A stretch of 42,592 nucleotides of DNA, taken from Ignavibacteria bacterium (GTDB lineage: Bacteria; Bacteroidota; Ignavibacteria; UBA10030; F1-140-MAGs086). The notes below the pieces were generated by a model. It saw only the letters and a program-made list of their open reading frames with translations. It did not search any database and was not told the origin of the DNA. Below, piece by piece: positions 7,156-16,060 of this stretch (its first letter is position 1; each line of letters begins with the position of its first letter). A program made the position numbers and the translations under genes. Where the stretch lies: positions 1 to 42,592 of the forward strand of contig VGWC01000014.1 of assembly GCA_016873775.1 (NCBI GenBank). The letters run 5' to 3'.

Positions 7156-7311
7156 AAATTTGTTGACGAAAATATACTTTTCTTCATACAGAGAATCAAA
7201 AAACATTTCTATTACTTTTTTACTTCTCTCTTTTTCTCTTATCAAAATCTCTCTATATTTTCAGCGTTAAATGAGTGATTTTTTCACTTGTTCAAAAATA
7301 GTAAAACCGAA

Positions 7312-8307
7312 ATGTCGCCACTTTCAAAAAAAAGAATTGAATCGCTGTTCAAAAATTTTCTCGGAAAAACCATCGCCGTTGTTGGCGATTTAATGCTCGA
7401 TAGATATATCTGGGGTTCTGTGCATCGTATTTCTCCCGAAGCGCCGGTTCCTGTTGTCGACGTTGAATCGGAATCTGCTCGACTTGGCGGCGCCGCAAAC
7501 GTTGCGAATAATATCAAATCGCTCGGAGGAAATCCGCTCCTTGTCGGCGTCATCGGCAATGATAACAGCGGAAAACTCGTCAAAGATACAGTTCGTGAAA
7601 TGGGATTTTCGGAAGATGGAATTGTGAAAGATGATACGCGACCAACTACGGTAAAAACCCGCGTTATCGCACATCATCAACACGTCGTGCGCATTGACAA
7701 AGAATCGAGAAATGATATTTCCTCTCTGATTGAAGAGAAAATTTTATTTTCGCTTCGCCGCCATTTGAGTAACGTAGATGCTATTATTTTAGAAGATTAC
7801 AACAAAGGCGTCATGACAAGTACATTGATTGAAAAAATTGTTCAACTTGCAAACTCTCATAAGAAAATTATTACGGTGGACCCGAAATCCATGAATTTTT
7901 TTGCGTATAAAAATATTTCCGTATTCAAACCGAATAAGAAAGAAACTGAGGAAGCATTGGGAATAAAAATTATTTCGGACGCTGATGTTGAATACGCAGG
8001 GACATTGCTGCTCGAAAAACTGAACGCAAAAAATATTCTTCTTACGCGCAGCGAAAAAGGAATGACGCTTTTCACGTACAACGGAGTAATTGAACACATC
8101 CCTACAAAAGCGCAAAAAGTCGCAGATGTTTCCGGCGCCGGAGATACAGTTATTTCTGCGATGACTCTTGCGCTCGCAAGCGGTGCATCCATTGAAGAAT
8201 CTGCTGTCATTGCAAATCATGCGGGAGGTATTGTTGTTGGCGAAGTAGGAATCATTCCCGTTTCGAAAGAAGCGTTGCGACAAGCATTGCTCAATGAAAT
8301 TCCTTGA
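7312..8307 (+). CDS. rfaE1: D-glycero-beta-D-manno-heptose-7-phosphate kinase (HldE kinase domain, RfaE1)
   Basis: A PfkB/ribokinase-fold kinase that phosphorylates heptose-7-phosphate at C1 in the ADP-heptose pathway, which supplies the lipopolysaccharide inner core. Family signatures are VVGDLMLDRYIWG near the N-terminus, the substrate-binding RLGGAANVANNIKSLGG, and the ATP/anion-hole motif VSGAGDTVISA near residue 280, which holds the catalytic aspartate. ATG 7312 gives 331 aa; a TTG at 7288 in the same frame would add 8 residues and cannot be excluded. The adenylyltransferase that follows 49 bases downstream is the other half of what E. coli makes as the fused HldE protein. The separate-gene layout is common, so this is not a broken fusion. 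Confidence 0.93.
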   Translation: MSPLSKKRIESLFKNFLGKTIAVVGDLMLDRYIWGSVHRISPEAPVPVVDVESESARLGGAANVANNIKSLGGNPLLVGVIGNDNSGKLVKDTVREMGFSEDGIVKDDTRPTTVKTRVIAHHQHVVRIDKESRNDISSLIEEKILFSLRRHLSNVDAIILEDYNKGVMTSTLIEKIVQLANSHKKIITVDPKSMNFFAYKNISVFKPNKKETEEALGIKIISDADVEYAGTLLLEKLNAKNILLTRSEKGMTLFTYNGVIEHIPTKAQKVADVSGAGDTVISAMTLALASGASIEESAVIANHAGGIVVGEVGIIPVSKEALRQALLNEIP

Positions 8308-8356
8308 AAAAAAATTTATACGAATTACAATTCAATAAAAATAACTGTTCCACACT

Positions 8357-8833
8357 ATGGGAAAAATAATCGCGCATAACGAAATAGCGTTTCTTTGCAG
8401 GGAAATGAAAAAAAGCGGAAAGGTTATCGTATTCACGAACGGTTGCTTTGATATCCTGCATCGCGGACATATTGAATATCTCTCGAAAGCAAAACAATTC
8501 GGCGACGTTCTGATTATCGGCATAAACACCGATGCTTCCATAAAAAAAATAAAAGGCGAAAAACGTCCAATCGTTTCCGAAGAAGACCGCGCATTTGTTC
8601 TTTCTTCGCTCGCGTGTGTTGATTATGTTGTAATGTTTGATGAAGAAACTCCACTCAATCTCATTGCAAAAATACTTCCCGACGTGTTGGTGAAAGGCGC
8701 GGATTGGAACAAAGAAAATATTGTCGGCAAAGATATTGTTGAAGAAAACGGCGGAAGAGTTGCAACGATAGAATTTCTTCCGAATCGTTCTACGACAAAT
8801 ATGATTGAACGAATTCTCACATTGTACCGCTAA
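8357..8833 (+). CDS. rfaE2: D-beta-D-heptose-1-phosphate adenylyltransferase (RfaE2)
   Basis: A 158-aa nucleotidyltransferase of the cytidylyltransferase-like (HxGH) superfamily. It joins AMP from ATP to heptose-1-phosphate, the step after the upstream kinase. Signatures are VFTNGCFDILHRGHIEYL at about residues 25-42, with the RGH version of the HxGH motif, then VKGADW and the C-terminal FLPNRSTTNMIERI. Length and start (ATG 8357) are normal for stand-alone RfaE2. The TamB-like gene begins 23 bases after the stop, giving an envelope-biogenesis run of three genes. Confidence 0.94.
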   Translation: MGKIIAHNEIAFLCREMKKSGKVIVFTNGCFDILHRGHIEYLSKAKQFGDVLIIGINTDASIKKIKGEKRPIVSEEDRAFVLSSLACVDYVVMFDEETPLNLIAKILPDVLVKGADWNKENIVGKDIVEENGGRVATIEFLPNRSTTNMIERILTLYR

Positions 8834-8856
8834 CAATTTCCGCCCTTGCAACACGT

Positions 8857-11800
8857 GTGAAAAAATTTGCAACATACAGTTTCTTGGTTCTTGCCGTATG
8901 CGTCGCGCTGTTTATCGGTGCAATATTGTATATGCGAACAGATTCGTTTCGGAATTATCTTCGAGCGACTATTGCAGAAGAAGCGCAAACATACTTCAAC
9001 GGAAAGGTGTTTATCGGAGCGGTGCGCGGAAATCTGTTTTCCGGTTTTGAAACCGACAGCATTGCCATTGAAATTGATAATGCGCCGTTTGTCGAAACGC
9101 GGCGCGCAAAATTTTCCTTCGATTTATTTCCCGCGCTGCGAGGAAAATATTATTTGAACTCCGCCGAACTTCTCGAGCCGCACATTCATATTCATTCATC
9201 CTCGAACGGAACATGGAATCTCGAAAAATTTTTATCCGCCGATACATCGCACACAACGCCAACAACATTCATTTCCATTTCTCGTTTAGGTATTACCAAC
9301 GGCGAAGTATTTATTGTTGATTCATCAAAACTTTCGGCAACGTTGACCGATTCAACGCGCGCGTTTCCGTTCAATAACTTGCATCTTACGTATGTGAATG
9401 CGCTTCTGTCTTTACTGATTGATAAAAATTCGTATGCGGCAACGGTAAAAAATTTCTTTTGTGAACTCGATTCGCCAAAATTTTCCGTGAGAAATTTTTC
9501 CGGAAAATTTCTCGCATCACCTTCACTCCTTCGCGCCGACGGTGTAGAAATTCAAACGGAACGCAGCAAACTTTCGTTGAGTGCATCGCTGCACGGAGTC
9601 AATATATTTGCTCCAGTTTCGTTCGACACACTGCAACATAAACCGATGGCGTTATCGTTATATTCGCCCGCATTGAACGGAGAAGAATTATCTTTGTTCC
9701 TTCCGAAAACATTGAACATTCAAGGAACAAGTTCGCTCGACATTCAAGCAGGCGGAGAAATTGGAAACATTGCATTGCGCACGTTTCATGCTGAATCATT
9801 TGAAAGTTATATTCAACTCACGGGCAATATTCGCTGTCTTACTATCGCAGAGAGTTTATCCATTGAAACGAACATTGATGCAAGCGCATTGATGCTTTCA
9901 GAAATTTCTTCTGCGTTTCCTTCATTATCACTGCCTCAATGTTCTCAACTTGATGCAATTCGATGTTCAGGAAAAATACTTGCATCAATTCATACGTTGG
10001 ATGCGAACGTTGAGTTGAATACCAACGCAGGAAATGCTCGCATTGATACGAAAATTGATTGGCGCTCTCCGCAAATGAAATATGAAGGAAAAATGTTTGC
10101 GCAACACGTAAATCTGAAAAAATTTTTCCAAGAAATCGACACTTCCATTCCTGAAACGCAATTAAATATTTTCGGAACATTTTCTGGCAAAGGCACACAC
10201 CTAGATTCTCTCGTTGCCGAAAGTACTTTCCGTATTGATTCTTCTTCGGTGCAACTCTCATCGGAACACGAACAAGCAATCAATATCCATCGTTTGAACG
10301 TAGAATTTTCTGCGCAAAAAAACATTCTGAAAACGTCCACCTCGTTTGAAATTGAGAACACCAACGGAACCATTTATGCATCAGCAACTTTGATTAACAG
10401 CCGTTTTACAAGCATTGAAAGCGAAGGAACGATTGCGCATTTCAATCCAGCAGTATACTTGAACAATTCCAACTATGCAGGCGATGTTTCTTTTCACTTT
10501 TCCGGAAAAGCAAACGGGAAAACGTTGAATGATCTTTCTGCAACATTCGAAGCGCATTTTCATCCGTCAACATTTGCGGGACGTTCTTTTGGAAATGAAA
10601 ACGAAACAGATTCAAACGCAACTGTAACGTTGTTTTTAAGCCAACAACAACACGATAAAAAATATTCTCGGTTGAGTTCTCCATTGCTTGATGCAACCGT
10701 TGAAGGAACGTTCGACATTCTTGCGACGCCTAATATCGTGTTCACACAACTGAAATCGTTGCTGAACGAAGTTTCACTTTCTTCACAGCAACGCGCCGCA
10801 GGAACAGATCCGGAGACAACGCAGAAGATGCAGGAACAAAATTTTTCATACAATATTGTTGCAAAAAATCTTGCCCCGTTTTCCGTATTTACCGGCAACA
10901 CCGCTTTCCGTTTTCAGGGAAACATCAATGGTAATTTTCAATCCACAAACGATACCTCAACCGTCATCGGAAAAATTATTTTCGATTCAATCGTATACAC
11001 AGAAAAAAATAATGATGAACAGCAATCGTTCGCAACAGACATTCGCGCAAACGATGGAAATATTTCGTACGATATTCAATCAGCAAAACAAGAACCCGGT
11101 TCCTCTGCGACGACAATCCGGTTTGTATCTGCGATGAGAAACGCATACTACAACGGCACGCATCTCGATTCGATTCGTTTATTTCTGGAAACAGAACAAC
11201 AGAAAGGCAATTTTTTCGCTTCAACAATAGTGAATAACGCGTACGCGTTTAATACACGCGGAACGTTCACCATCGAAAATGAACGCTACAATTTTTTCTG
11301 TTCTCCATTTTTATTCTCGAAAGAAACATACCGATGGAACGCAGAAGAAACACTGCGCGTAAGCGTGTATCCCTCGTTGATTCGTTTCGACCAATGTGCG
11401 CTTCAACGCGATTCGCAACGCGTACGATTTTCCGGCGATATTGTTGCTGATTCAATGAATCTCCTGGTGGAAATAAAAAATTTTTCTTTACAAGAAGTTT
11501 CCCTATTAGGAAATTCTTCTGAAAATTCTTCGTCAGCAAAAAATGTTTTTTCCGGTTCAATCAATGGTTCGTTCACATTAGGAGGAACGTTTCGTTCACC
11601 TGAAATTTCATTTAACGCAACGTCCAATAATATTGCGATGGAAAACGTTGCGACGGGAACTGCATCGTTTCTCGGCGCGTACGTAGAAAAAAATCTCACG
11701 ATGCAATGTTATTTTTCTTCGAATGATACGTTGCATCCATTCACGTGCGCGCTCGATGGCGAACTTCCGATTGACCTTTCCTTTACGCATATTCCGCAAC

Positions 11801-13410
11801 GTTTTCCTGATGACAGAATGAATCTTCACATTGTAGGAAAGGAAATTCCGCTTGCATTGCTTGACCCATTTGTCCCGCGTTTCGATAATATAACAGGAAC
11901 ATTGGCGTGCTCGCTCGCAATTGGTGGCACAACGACGCTTCCCGATTATCGCGGCGTAATAACGTTGGTGAACGGCAAATTTCAATACGAAGATAATAAA
12001 CTTTGGTATAATGTTTCCGGAACGTTGCGCGGCGAAGGAAAACGCATGCGACTTGCGAATGTTGTTCTAACAAACGAACCTATGGACCGTTCCGATGGAA
12101 AAATTTTTCTCAACGGATATTTTTCGTTGCGCGGAATTTCGATTGATTCCATCAACGCGCACGCCAAAGGACAATTGCTCGTGTTGAAATCTACCATTCG
12201 CAAAACAAAACAAGGAGCATACGGGAATTTATTTTTGGCAACGGATACATCGGGAATTACGTATCGCGGAACGTTTGAACATTCTGTTCTGCAAGGAGCG
12301 ATGATTGTGCAAGACGCTGATATTACCTTTCCTGCAATTCAGAAAACAGAAGAAAATTCTGCAACGTTTCTTCCGATAATTACTATTGACGATACGTCGA
12401 ACAGTTCTCAACCATTGTTGAAAGCGACAGAACAATCAATGCTACAAGCAAAAAGGAGTGAGCGCACGGATGTTCTACAAAAATCTCTCGGCGCTATCGT
12501 CGTTGAAGGAATGGCGATAGATGTTACGATGGAAACGCAAGGAGCAAATCAATTGCGAATGATTTTCAGCAATAATCCTGCAACAAGCGAAGAATTGTAT
12601 GCGGAATTGCATGGAAAACTTTCGTACAGAAAAACGCGCGAAGGCGTGTATTTATTGGGCGATTTGAACATTGGAGAAAATTCATATTACAATTTTTTCA
12701 AACGATTTAAAGCAACGGGAAGTATGAAGTTCACAGGAAATTTGCAAAATCCGGAACTGAATATTCTCGCAACGCATGAAGGAATTCATACGGTATTCGA
12801 TTCGTTGCAAAATCAACAGAGTGATTATAAAATACTCGTACAACTGAATATAGCGGGTACGCGCGCAGAACCGAAAATTTCGATCGCGATGAAACAAGTG
12901 GAAGGACAAGACACAACGGATTTTTCGCAACAGGGAAAAGATGCGCAATCGGATGCGCTTGCGTTTATTCTCACGGGAAAATTCCGCGACGAATTAACCG
13001 GCGGCGAACGTTCGCAACTTGTTCTCGACGTTGGTTCTTCCGTCGGTTCGTCTGTCGTTACGGGATTTACAACGTCTGTGCTTTCGGGGATGCTGACAGA
13101 ATTTTTGCGCGATGAATTCGGATTTATTCGCAGCGCAGAAATATCGTATCGCGGTGGAAGCGTTTCGGAAGAAGCGGATGTGCGTTTGAGCGGCGAATTA
13201 TTCAATGCCTACTGGCGATTCGGCGGACGAATTTTCAACGACATCGGGCGCGCAAATGTGAGTTTCCAAATTCCGTTGGGCGAAGTGGTAAAATCTCGCT
13301 CGCTCCAAAATCTCTTTATCGAAGTGGAGCGCAAAGTGGAAGACGAAACGTTTGTCGGCGAACGAAAACTTACTAACACCGCGCGATTGTTTTACAAATT
13401 TTCGTATTAG
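8857..13410 (+). CDS. tamB: TamB-like (DUF490) translocation and assembly module protein
   Basis: A very large 1517-aa protein of the TamB/AsmA-like family. Such proteins span the periplasm as a long beta-rich groove; they are implicated in outer-membrane protein assembly and phospholipid transport. One N-terminal membrane anchor is seen (about residues 5-26, YSFLVLAVCVALFIGAILYM), followed by about 1100 residues of degenerate beta-strand repeats with no motif I can name. The conserved C-terminal domain lies in the last 300 or so residues: DALAFILTGKFRDEL, then a Gly/Ser-rich stretch and SAEISYRGGSVSEEADVRLSG. The end (LFYKFSY) is aromatic. GTG 8857 is the start used. No tamA/bamA-type partner lies in the window. 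It follows the heptose genes closely. Confidence 0.88.
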   Translation: MKKFATYSFLVLAVCVALFIGAILYMRTDSFRNYLRATIAEEAQTYFNGKVFIGAVRGNLFSGFETDSIAIEIDNAPFVETRRAKFSFDLFPALRGKYYLNSAELLEPHIHIHSSSNGTWNLEKFLSADTSHTTPTTFISISRLGITNGEVFIVDSSKLSATLTDSTRAFPFNNLHLTYVNALLSLLIDKNSYAATVKNFFCELDSPKFSVRNFSGKFLASPSLLRADGVEIQTERSKLSLSASLHGVNIFAPVSFDTLQHKPMALSLYSPALNGEELSLFLPKTLNIQGTSSLDIQAGGEIGNIALRTFHAESFESYIQLTGNIRCLTIAESLSIETNIDASALMLSEISSAFPSLSLPQCSQLDAIRCSGKILASIHTLDANVELNTNAGNARIDTKIDWRSPQMKYEGKMFAQHVNLKKFFQEIDTSIPETQLNIFGTFSGKGTHLDSLVAESTFRIDSSSVQLSSEHEQAINIHRLNVEFSAQKNILKTSTSFEIENTNGTIYASATLINSRFTSIESEGTIAHFNPAVYLNNSNYAGDVSFHFSGKANGKTLNDLSATFEAHFHPSTFAGRSFGNENETDSNATVTLFLSQQQHDKKYSRLSSPLLDATVEGTFDILATPNIVFTQLKSLLNEVSLSSQQRAAGTDPETTQKMQEQNFSYNIVAKNLAPFSVFTGNTAFRFQGNINGNFQSTNDTSTVIGKIIFDSIVYTEKNNDEQQSFATDIRANDGNISYDIQSAKQEPGSSATTIRFVSAMRNAYYNGTHLDSIRLFLETEQQKGNFFASTIVNNAYAFNTRGTFTIENERYNFFCSPFLFSKETYRWNAEETLRVSVYPSLIRFDQCALQRDSQRVRFSGDIVADSMNLLVEIKNFSLQEVSLLGNSSENSSSAKNVFSGSINGSFTLGGTFRSPEISFNATSNNIAMENVATGTASFLGAYVEKNLTMQCYFSSNDTLHPFTCALDGELPIDLSFTHIPQRFPDDRMNLHIVGKEIPLALLDPFVPRFDNITGTLACSLAIGGTTTLPDYRGVITLVNGKFQYEDNKLWYNVSGTLRGEGKRMRLANVVLTNEPMDRSDGKIFLNGYFSLRGISIDSINAHAKGQLLVLKSTIRKTKQGAYGNLFLATDTSGITYRGTFEHSVLQGAMIVQDADITFPAIQKTEENSATFLPIITIDDTSNSSQPLLKATEQSMLQAKRSERTDVLQKSLGAIVVEGMAIDVTMETQGANQLRMIFSNNPATSEELYAELHGKLSYRKTREGVYLLGDLNIGENSYYNFFKRFKATGSMKFTGNLQNPELNILATHEGIHTVFDSLQNQQSDYKILVQLNIAGTRAEPKISIAMKQVEGQDTTDFSQQGKDAQSDALAFILTGKFRDELTGGERSQLVLDVGSSVGSSVVTGFTTSVLSGMLTEFLRDEFGFIRSAEISYRGGSVSEEADVRLSGELFNAYWRFGGRIFNDIGRANVSFQIPLGEVVKSRSLQNLFIEVERKVEDETFVGERKLTNTARLFYKFSY

Positions 13411-13541
13411 GTCATCGAGGAGAATGGAATTATAACGGAGAAAATTTGGTAGATTTGTACTGGAAAATGACACGAGTAAAAGAAAAAACAATTATACAAA
13501 AGTATTTCACCATTTAAACAGACTTTGTTAAGGAAAATATT

Positions 13542-15251
13542 ATGTTATCAATTTCAGACAAACAAGAATCATTAGATACACTATTAGCAAATTCTCATTA
13601 TAATGTTCCTCTATACCAAAGAGAATATTCTTGGGAAATAGATGAAGTTTCCGAATTATACCACGATATATATGAAGCAAACGATGATGGTCATCATTTA
13701 GGCACACTCTTACTTTCAGAAAAAAATGATAAAGAAAAAGTTTATGAAATAATTGATGGACAACAAAGATTAATAACATTGTTTCTACTGCTTGGAAATA
13801 TTAGAAAACTTCTTGCAGAATCGAACGAAATAACAATAAACCTCGACAAAATTTTATTCAATTATCCTCATACTGTAAAAAATGTAACGATTACAAACCT
13901 TGAGCCGAGACTCGTTGCAAACCAAAGAGATAAAGAACTTTTTAAATCCCTCGTAAAAGGTGAAAGCAATCAGAATTATGACAAGAGAAGAAAATCTTAT
14001 AAATGCTTGGTATCAGCGAACAAATTTTTAGAAAGGGAATTAAAACAATTAAAGGAAAAACGTGGACCTGAAGCATTGTCTGATCTTGAGGATATGATTT
14101 TGCAAAAAGTATATTTTATCAGAATGACTGGTCAAGACGATTCCGACAAAATTTTGCTTTTTAAAACGCTTAATGCAAGAGGTTTAGAATTGTCTAAGTC
14201 AGATCTAATAAAGAATGAAATTTGTCATAAGCTCGAACGTGAAAATAAAATAGAGAAGATTGATGAAACAATTGATAAATGGGATTCAATGCGACAAAAA
14301 CTTGAAGAAGTAAACGCGAACATTGACAGTTTTTTCTTTCATCATATAAATTCGTTAGAAACCGCATTAGACATTAGAAAAAAGTTAGAAGAGAAAAAGG
14401 GAAACAGTGTTAAGACTGTTGATTTTTTCTCGCCACCACTTCCAGAAAAATACCTTTTCGGAGCATATGAATACAAAATAAAAACTACGACCGTAGATAA
14501 ACTCCTAAAAGAATTAGATAATTCTGCAAATATATACTCACACTTTATTGATCCAGATGATGAAGAAAAGCACTTGAAGAATCTAAGAGCACTTGGTGCG
14601 GTAAGATGTTATCCCTTATTGCTTCATTCACAAAGAGTTCTGAGTAAAAAAGAGTTTAAAAAATTATGTGAGGCAATAGAAATATTGACTTTTCGACATA
14701 GCAATATTTGCAAAATTGATGCAAAAGAATTAGAGTCAGAGTACTATAGGATCGCAATAGAGTTAAAGAGCGATAAAGACATTATTAAGGCAATAGAAAG
14801 AATAAAGAAGCAAAGTGTATTGAAAAACGTAGAACCATTCCAAAGTTCATTTAAAATCGCTTCACCTAAAGTAAGTATATCTAAATATATATTATGTAGA
14901 ATCCATAACGAAGACCAAGAAGAAATAGATTGGGATAATAAAGAGATACATGCCGAACATATTATGCCGGTTAGTCCTGATGGAGAGTGGGAAATTTTAT
15001 TTGAAAAGGACAGTACTTCGTATATGGAGTATTTAAATAGAATCGGGAATATTACAATTTTAAAAGGTAAGCGGAATAGAGAAGCGTCCAATAAAAACTA
15101 CATCGAAAAATGTAAGCAATATGTAAAGTCAATTCCCATTACCAAAGAAATTCCTTCCAAGTGGAAAGAATGGAATTACGAAAGTATCAAGAATAGACAA
15201 CTGGAACTCTGGAAAGAGGTTGAAAAAATTTGGAATACAAACAGGATTTAA
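13542..15251 (+). CDS. GmrSD-like DUF262 + DUF1524 restriction endonuclease
   Basis: A 569-aa protein with the two-part build of single-chain GmrSD-like enzymes. These are modification-dependent type IV or phage-defence nucleases; the founding GmrSD cuts glucosylated hydroxymethylcytosine DNA with NTP use. The N-terminal DUF262 (ParB/Srx-like) part has VPLYQREYSW (22-31) and IIDGQQRLITLF (70-81, with the DGQQR motif), then FKTLNARGLELSKSDLIKN. The C-terminal DUF1524 (HNH-like nuclease) part starts near 470 with HAEHIMPVS and continues LNRIGNITILKGKRNREASNKNY, carrying the expected His and Asn residues. AAGGA lies upstream of ATG 13542. The gene is visibly more AT- and Lys/Ile-rich than the tamB and rnr genes on either side, suggesting transfer. 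No regulator or methylase accompanies it. The target modification is unknown. Confidence 0.85.
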   Translation: MLSISDKQESLDTLLANSHYNVPLYQREYSWEIDEVSELYHDIYEANDDGHHLGTLLLSEKNDKEKVYEIIDGQQRLITLFLLLGNIRKLLAESNEITINLDKILFNYPHTVKNVTITNLEPRLVANQRDKELFKSLVKGESNQNYDKRRKSYKCLVSANKFLERELKQLKEKRGPEALSDLEDMILQKVYFIRMTGQDDSDKILLFKTLNARGLELSKSDLIKNEICHKLERENKIEKIDETIDKWDSMRQKLEEVNANIDSFFFHHINSLETALDIRKKLEEKKGNSVKTVDFFSPPLPEKYLFGAYEYKIKTTTVDKLLKELDNSANIYSHFIDPDDEEKHLKNLRALGAVRCYPLLLHSQRVLSKKEFKKLCEAIEILTFRHSNICKIDAKELESEYYRIAIELKSDKDIIKAIERIKKQSVLKNVEPFQSSFKIASPKVSISKYILCRIHNEDQEEIDWDNKEIHAEHIMPVSPDGEWEILFEKDSTSYMEYLNRIGNITILKGKRNREASNKNYIEKCKQYVKSIPITKEIPSKWKEWNYESIKNRQLELWKEVEKIWNTNRI

Positions 15252-15255
15252 CTAT

Positions 15256-15489
15256 ATGAAAAAATTAAACATTCAAAAAGAATGGCAACTATTAAACAAC
15301 GAAGTATTCGAGATTGTACCAATTCGACCTTCTTCTTCAAACGAAGTAATTGATAGGAAAAGTTTGCTCTTGATAGCACAATCATTTCTTGCTAATTACC
15401 AAATTTCAAAATCAAAAAAGAAAAAATCGTTTTTTGCAGAAGTCTATGCAACGACAATGGCGTATTACGGTAAACTTGATTTGAAATAA
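15256..15489 (+). CDS. Hypothetical protein downstream of the GmrSD-like gene
   Basis: A 77-aa ORF starting at ATG 15256, four bases after the GmrSD-like stop, so probably co-transcribed with it. The frame is open further upstream (TTG 15220), but that would overlap the nuclease gene. The sequence begins MKKLNIQKEWQLLNNEVFEI and has a lysine-rich stretch (SKSKKKKSF) at about 52-60; no membrane segment is seen. I do not recognise the family. The tight spacing suggests an accessory or immunity-like partner, but that is only a guess from position. Confidence 0.55.
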   Translation: MKKLNIQKEWQLLNNEVFEIVPIRPSSSNEVIDRKSLLLIAQSFLANYQISKSKKKKSFFAEVYATTMAYYGKLDLK

Positions 15490-15523
15490 TACAAATAGTT
15501 ATAAATTTGGAAGAAATGAAACT

Positions 15524-15697
15524 ATGAAATCAAAAGAAACATTTATCAACTTAACCGAAATAAAAAAATTTTATAAGGAAGAAGGAGAAAGAAAATTTTC
15601 TGATAAAGAGTTTAAAATGTTTGTAGAATGTTGCGAACGAGATTTTCATCAATGGTTACGAGATAACTTAAAATTTTTTGAATCTAAAAATAATTGA
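15524..15697 (+). CDS. Hypothetical small charged protein
   Basis: A 57-codon ORF from ATG 15524 to TGA 15697. It is rich in Lys, Glu and Phe, predicted helical (KFYKEEGERKFSDKEFKMFV), with a CC pair at residues 36-37 and a WLRDNLKFFE segment near the end. It lies 34 bases after the previous small ORF and 10 bases before the next, on the same strand, so it may belong to one small operon. The family is not recognised, and no signal peptide or membrane helix is seen. Confidence 0.45.
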   Translation: MKSKETFINLTEIKKFYKEEGERKFSDKEFKMFVECCERDFHQWLRDNLKFFESKNN

Positions 15698-15707
15698 ACT
15701 TTCTTCT

Positions 15708-15932
15708 ATGCAAACCACTTCATCAAAACATATTCCCATTAACAAAGCAGATTATATTTTTACGACTGGAGCATTTCTTATCCCAATGAAAATAAATATT
15801 GACGGTGAATATTATTGGCGTTGGATAGTTTCAGAGTTTGTTGATGATTCGTTTCTCTATGAGCGAATGGTAAATCCCATCGAATGTACCGACAAGATTG
15901 AAACAATGCTCGAATCAATTGAAGATGATTAA
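15708..15932 (+). CDS. Hypothetical acidic protein
   Basis: A 74-aa ORF from ATG 15708. An upstream in-frame TTG (15678) would overlap the preceding ORF and adds nothing recognisable. The product is acidic, with an aromatic centre (GEYYWRWIVSEFVDDSF) and an acidic helix at the end (ETMLESIEDD). No known domain is evident. It is the last gene of the low-GC patch that starts with the GmrSD-like nuclease and is followed immediately by an inverted repeat. Confidence 0.5.
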   Translation: MQTTSSKHIPINKADYIFTTGAFLIPMKINIDGEYYWRWIVSEFVDDSFLYERMVNPIECTDKIETMLESIEDD

Positions 15933-16007
15933 TTGCGTTACTCTGCGAAAAACTCTGCGTAACTTCGCGGTCAAACAACGTTCTTTTTCAACCGCAGAGT
16001 AACGCAA
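15933..16007. repeat. Intergenic inverted repeat, CGCAGAGTAACGC family
   Basis: The arms at 15933-15947 (TTGCGTTACTCTGCG) and 15993-16007 are perfectly complementary over 15 bases and enclose 45 bases. The interior holds another diverged copy (CTCTGCGTAACTTCGCGGT, 15953-15971), and a half copy follows to about 16026. There is no T-tract. It fills the gap between the low-GC patch and rnr. From memory, very similar phrase-like repeats are scattered in intergenic DNA of many environmental bacteria; their role is unknown. Confidence 0.75.
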
Positions 16008-16060
16008 AGTCAAGCGCAAAGTAACACAAATTAAATTTTTCTTTCACGACAACACAACAA

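Noticed and set aside
7312-8833. Heptose kinase and adenylyltransferase as a broken HldE fusion
   Set aside because: Both genes have complete domains, sound starts and a 49-base gap; separate RfaE1 and RfaE2 genes are a normal arrangement outside enterobacteria.
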